From IMG/VR virus record IMGVR_UViG_3300021226_000033, positions 1 to 35,750 of that record: 35,750 bases of DNA, one strand, 5' to 3'. Shown piece after piece: positions 33,401-35,750 of the stretch (positions within the stretch are counted from its first letter, which is position 1; each line of letters opens with the position of its first letter). The notes beneath the pieces are model-generated. The model did no database searches. It was given only the letters and a program-made list of their open reading frames with translations, and was not told where the DNA came from. The stretch comes from a virus. Both the position numbers and the translations under genes were made by a program.

Positions 33401-35750
33401 TCTGTTTGCGGAGCCGCCTAAGCGCGAGCCCCGCCAAGGAACTCCGAAGCAACTGGAAACGGCAGACAAAATAGCAAAACTATTTGGCGCTACCGTTGTT
33501 TATCAAGACGGCGATCTTGCGCTGATGCGCGGTTTTAGTGAAAAAAATGGTCAGCCAGCATACATGATAAGCAACGGCGTTTATTATCATGAGGCAGAAA
33601 TTGAATCTAGTCGTGTGCCAAAAAACCTTGTTACGCCTGAGCAAAAAGCTGATCTTATAAAAATCAAGAAAGAGCTGGAGGCTGAAGATAAGGCAAAGTT
33701 TGATAAGCAGCCAAGTATTAAATTTACTGACGGGCTTGCAACATCAACGAACATTAGTCCAGAGATTGCTGGAATTGTTCGTGGATGGAAAGAATTGCTT
33801 GGGCTTAAGCCAAACCTTTATGTCACTACGATTGATGATGCAGTCGCCGACCGGAATAAATTTACCGGGCCGCAACGGGCAATTGGTTCTGCTGGGCTAG
33901 ACGAAAGAGAAGCTGGCGTAGTCCGCAGGCTTCCCGATGGAAGCTATTACATTGCGTTCAAGAAGAACACCAGCAAAACCAAGATGCTGGAAGTGCTTGC
34001 TCACGAACTTGGGCATATGCATGAGCGTGAAGTGTTTAGTAGCGCTGATGCTGAAACCAAAAACAAGATTCGCGCTGAGCATGACAAGTGGCTAGCCTCC
34101 CAAAAAGGCAAGACTGCGCGTGAACTGATTCAATCGCTGAGGGCAAAGACCAGCGGCAAAACTACCCGCGTTGAAAAGGGACTGCCTGCCGACCAACTTA
34201 CCCCGTATTGGAAGAGTTTTGGTGAGTGGTACGCTGATCAAGTTTCACGATGGGCGGTTACCTCAGAGAAGCCAGTTGGTGTAGTCGAGCAGTTCTTTAG
34301 CCGCTTGGCTCAGGCGTTGAGGTCTTTTTATGCAAAGATTAAAAATGCTGGTTACCTGCCTAACGAAACATTTGCACAGTATCTAGATAAAGTAGCCATC
34401 AGTACGGATGTTATTTCTACTGATGATGACTTTTCCCAGCAAATGCTTAGCGAGGCAAAGGGGATTGCAGAGAAAGCCACCGCCAAAGCCCAGCAGCTCC
34501 TGCAAAAGCAAAAGGTTCCCACCACTGGCCTTGATCACATCCCTGAAAACTTGCGTGCAATGACGCAGCCTATCTTCTTCCCGCAGAACAAGACGGTCCT
34601 AGACCGTATCGACGGGATGAAGGATAAGTTCTGGCAGCGTGTTGCTCAAGGTGTTGCTGACCAGTACCGCACCATCAAGGATTACAGCCCTGTTGCTTAT
34701 ATGCAGGCCCGCATTTCCAAGTCCATTGATGGGGCACTGGAAGGGCTGATGCTGCACGGCCATGTGTTTAACGATGGCGGCGCTTTGAACATTAGAGCAA
34801 ACACAAAGGGGATGCTTAAAGTTCTTGAGCCCGTTGGCAAGGAACTCGATAGCTACCTGATGTGGGTTGCGCTCAACCGTGAATTCAAACTGCCAGAAAA
34901 GAAGCGCAGCAAAATCCAGAATATGGATAAGCTCGTTGCTAACCGGGCGCAATTTGCAGCCGGTGAGCTGAACGGCAAGCCGCGTATCGATGTGTACGAA
35001 GCAGTCGCAAAGGAAATGAATGCGCTGAATAAGTCCGTTCTTGATGTTGCCCTACAGAATGGGCTGATCAATGAAGAGGGCTACAAGAACTTCAGCTCTA
35101 ATGTTTACTACATCCCCTTCTACCGGAGGATGGAGAACGGTGACTTGGAGGATGTTCAAACGTCATCGGGCCTGACGAGTCAAGAGTTCTCCAAGGAACT
35201 GAAGGGTGGCGAAGCTCCGTTTGGCGACCTGATGGAAAACGTCCTGCGGAACTGGAGTCACATCCTTTCCGCTTCGATGAAGAACCAAGCCGCAACGACT
35301 ACGCTTGAAGCGGCGATGAAACAGAACGCTGCCGTTCCTAATCTTGAGCCTGGGCTGGAGTGGAAAGATGGCAAGGTTTATTCCATCAAGAGCGGAGAAC
35401 TTGTTCCTGAGAAAAAGGACAAGGACGGTAAGGTTCTTTATAAGGAAGGCGAGCTTAGCCCTGACCTTACTAAGAAGGAAGCTGGCATGGCAAAGATCGT
35501 CAAGGACGGTCAAGTCATGTACTTTAAGGTGACTGAACCTCTTCTCATGGAAGCCATCAGTTCTATTGGCTACCTTGGCCCGAAGAGTAAGTTCCTTGAT
35601 GTAGCCCGCAACTTCAAGAACATCCTGCAGTTCGGAGTTACCCTGTCGCCTACGTTCAAGGTAAACAACCTTGTCCGTGACTCCGTTGCGGCAATGGGTG
35701 TTAGCGCGTTGAAGAAGGCGCCAATATCAAACCTCAGTCAGGGCATTAGC
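30465..35750 (+). CDS. Giant virion protein (at least 1762 aa, 3' truncated) with HELGH zincin motif and LPD38-like C-terminus
   Basis: The frame is open from the ATG at 30465 to the window end with no stop, giving 1762 residues so far. The N-terminus has twin motifs LPAGFVLEE and LPPGFELEE. Gly/Ala-rich hydrophobic stretches lie at about 124-170, 209-232 and 303-321. A Pro/Ala/Glu/Val linker holds two copies of a ~55-residue unit (416-471 and 556-611). A very charged helical region follows (about 755-1010). Residues 1100-1260 look like a zinc metallopeptidase: LAHELGHMHERE with His1180, Glu1181 and His1184, and FGEWYADQ with Glu1254 as likely third ligand. From about 1366 the sequence resembles the large polyvalent protein-associated domain LPD38, with TLSPTFKVNNLVRDSVAAMG. 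It would be packaged and ejected, and could cleave the cell wall or host proteins; these roles are inferred. Confidence 0.78.
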   Translation, partial: MALPAGFVLEEPSTGISLPPGFELEEAPKPPEQQSAFRQVADVPLGVAKGAVQGVRMLADVFGAGSETSNTIRSAETYLAGLMSAQAKNDQQEIARIMKEAEDKGVLDQVKAGIKAFTIAPVDTLSSALGTAAPVVAASLGATVLGAPAVVGTGVGALLGAGMGAGVVKGSIYEETKKALIEAGAAEPEAEQKAQLAQSYGGKNLDQILLGTALGGVAAVGPLEKGAAGILARNILGKAGVEEAAETAGEQAVKGALRRRAEAGLLEAVPEAVQAGQEQVAQNIALQREGFDVPTFRGVASASTLEAIAGGGLGATVGGGAPEVAKPEVETIPPVAPEPVATKAAAPAVVTIPPEPPEVPAITYSPDPLISFPDGTVARKGEYETFIASLPEEQQVEARAKMLGMGQEAVEIKPEMLISLGIRPRAPIVQRLAGLEINDPKVVEELTEFAKQPYAPPQTRGNIFGFLATIKPKEVEEAPPAQIEQPTVAEPIVQEAPAIQPTVEVPQPPVSVEPSVAEDIEPAVAPAIEPAEISSAAPAVETPPAIQAPSIITAQVLTDLGVKPGAAIVKRLEGKPIDDPEVVTQLESYAKRYAPAEIKPAITNFVQTIAAPKAEPVAPPPSQKQAPQSGLSGTAVGGAPVVSTPEAAAPAPKPQPSTGDVASKKFPKTVMGSTLLAAVNRRLGGLDPSLISEFSTRFETARIGRNGKPIVQYRNPLTPDGKLFRTGGTLDFQLIAEALEDEGYLPSGSVAADYKEAGERAKQLINAALNRQEVEKEEDSAEQMLARRAEMEQMDAEELAAAQEAQDEGLYPGLDEESIIEAEREREAIIAESDIDMTVLTDDDINFFGEIAIQSDEEYAESLRRGLGLNDEEVANEIKARAAARSAEEDGRARAREAKEAGAAREAAPGIASYTPEEVTRKQEEQEKASAAEKKSKAAEQERLRKEQQSKEEKVRADESVKGFELGKTAEEQMTGMGDLFAEPPKREPRQGTPKQLETADKIAKLFGATVVYQDGDLALMRGFSEKNGQPAYMISNGVYYHEAEIESSRVPKNLVTPEQKADLIKIKKELEAEDKAKFDKQPSIKFTDGLATSTNISPEIAGIVRGWKELLGLKPNLYVTTIDDAVADRNKFTGPQRAIGSAGLDEREAGVVRRLPDGSYYIAFKKNTSKTKMLEVLAHELGHMHEREVFSSADAETKNKIRAEHDKWLASQKGKTARELIQSLRAKTSGKTTRVEKGLPADQLTPYWKSFGEWYADQVSRWAVTSEKPVGVVEQFFSRLAQALRSFYAKIKNAGYLPNETFAQYLDKVAISTDVISTDDDFSQQMLSEAKGIAEKATAKAQQLLQKQKVPTTGLDHIPENLRAMTQPIFFPQNKTVLDRIDGMKDKFWQRVAQGVADQYRTIKDYSPVAYMQARISKSIDGALEGLMLHGHVFNDGGALNIRANTKGMLKVLEPVGKELDSYLMWVALNREFKLPEKKRSKIQNMDKLVANRAQFAAGELNGKPRIDVYEAVAKEMNALNKSVLDVALQNGLINEEGYKNFSSNVYYIPFYRRMENGDLEDVQTSSGLTSQEFSKELKGGEAPFGDLMENVLRNWSHILSASMKNQAATTTLEAAMKQNAAVPNLEPGLEWKDGKVYSIKSGELVPEKKDKDGKVLYKEGELSPDLTKKEAGMAKIVKDGQVMYFKVTEPLLMEAISSIGYLGPKSKFLDVARNFKNILQFGVTLSPTFKVNNLVRDSVAAMGVSALKKAPISNLSQGIS
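31710..32297 (+). repeat. Duplicated ~55-residue unit inside the giant gene
   Basis: The two copies (31710 to about 31877 and 32130 to about 32297) share LG[IV]+P.A.IV+RL.G..I.DP.VV..L...AK+YAP. The segment between them is Pro/Ala/Val/Glu-rich. DNA identity is low, so the duplication is old or selected at the protein level. Confidence 0.75.

Noticed and set aside
1-35750. tRNA genes, integrase or attachment sites
   Set aside because: No cloverleaf-like segment, integrase motif or repeat pair of att type was seen on either strand by eye; a dedicated scan was not possible.

Overview
The window is one continuous forward-strand stretch of a tailed bacteriophage (Caudoviricetes): head, tail, lysis and internal-virion genes, tightly packed with 1-8 nt overlaps or gaps of a few bases. 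An adaptor resembling the P22 gp4 / SU10 type, a P22 gp10-like tail nozzle protein, no visible tape measure or sheath, and four very large putative internal (ejection) proteins point to a podovirus-like particle. Several small conserved proteins are of kinds I associate with aquatic, mostly metagenomic phages. The host cannot be named; the GTA-type holin and GH108 endolysin suggest a Gram-negative (proteobacterial) host. Terminase, portal, replication genes, tRNAs, CRISPR arrays and an integrase are not in the window.

Layout. 1-3072: end of a small ORF, probable scaffold, a hypothetical protein, a probable capsid accessory protein and the major capsid protein, closed by a strong terminator. 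3142-3969: an HNH homing-type endonuclease with its own predicted promoter. 4057-6771: two small Ala/Thr-rich proteins separated by a second terminator, then a cluster of small basic proteins sharing a glycine-glycine motif. 6775-9463: two adaptor/head-completion proteins enclosing a second HNH gene, a zinc-ribbon protein and two more small basic proteins. 9475-12032: small structural and tail-associated proteins. 12029-13287: a glycosyltransferase and a methyltransferase. 13297-15531: a protein made almost wholly of three kinds of tandem repeat. 15543-18098: tail fibre. 18154-19435: lysis region (small conserved protein, membrane protein, GH108 endolysin, 3-TM holin). 19443-21314: tail nozzle. 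21372-22007: a third HNH gene with an AP2-like domain. 22007-23383: virion protein. 23386-35750: four large putative internal virion proteins; the last is at least 1762 residues, carries an HELGH zincin motif, and runs off the window.

How it fits together. The genes read as one late operon for building the head, closing it with adaptors and a nozzle, decorating it with fibres, loading a large ejection complex, and lysing the cell. Three unrelated HNH genes sit exactly between structural genes without interrupting them. Two have likely promoters of their own.

The observations most worth following are: (1) a [YF]-x-x-G-G motif recurring in six different genes, both in the small basic proteins and in two internal virion proteins; (2) the three-domain repeat protein, next to a glycosyltransferase/methyltransferase pair; (3) the giant zincin-containing protein with an internal duplication and a C-terminus like that of phage polyvalent proteins; and (4) the 29-residue and 15-residue repeats of the 952-residue virion protein. 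Assignments rest on reading motifs by eye; no database search was run.
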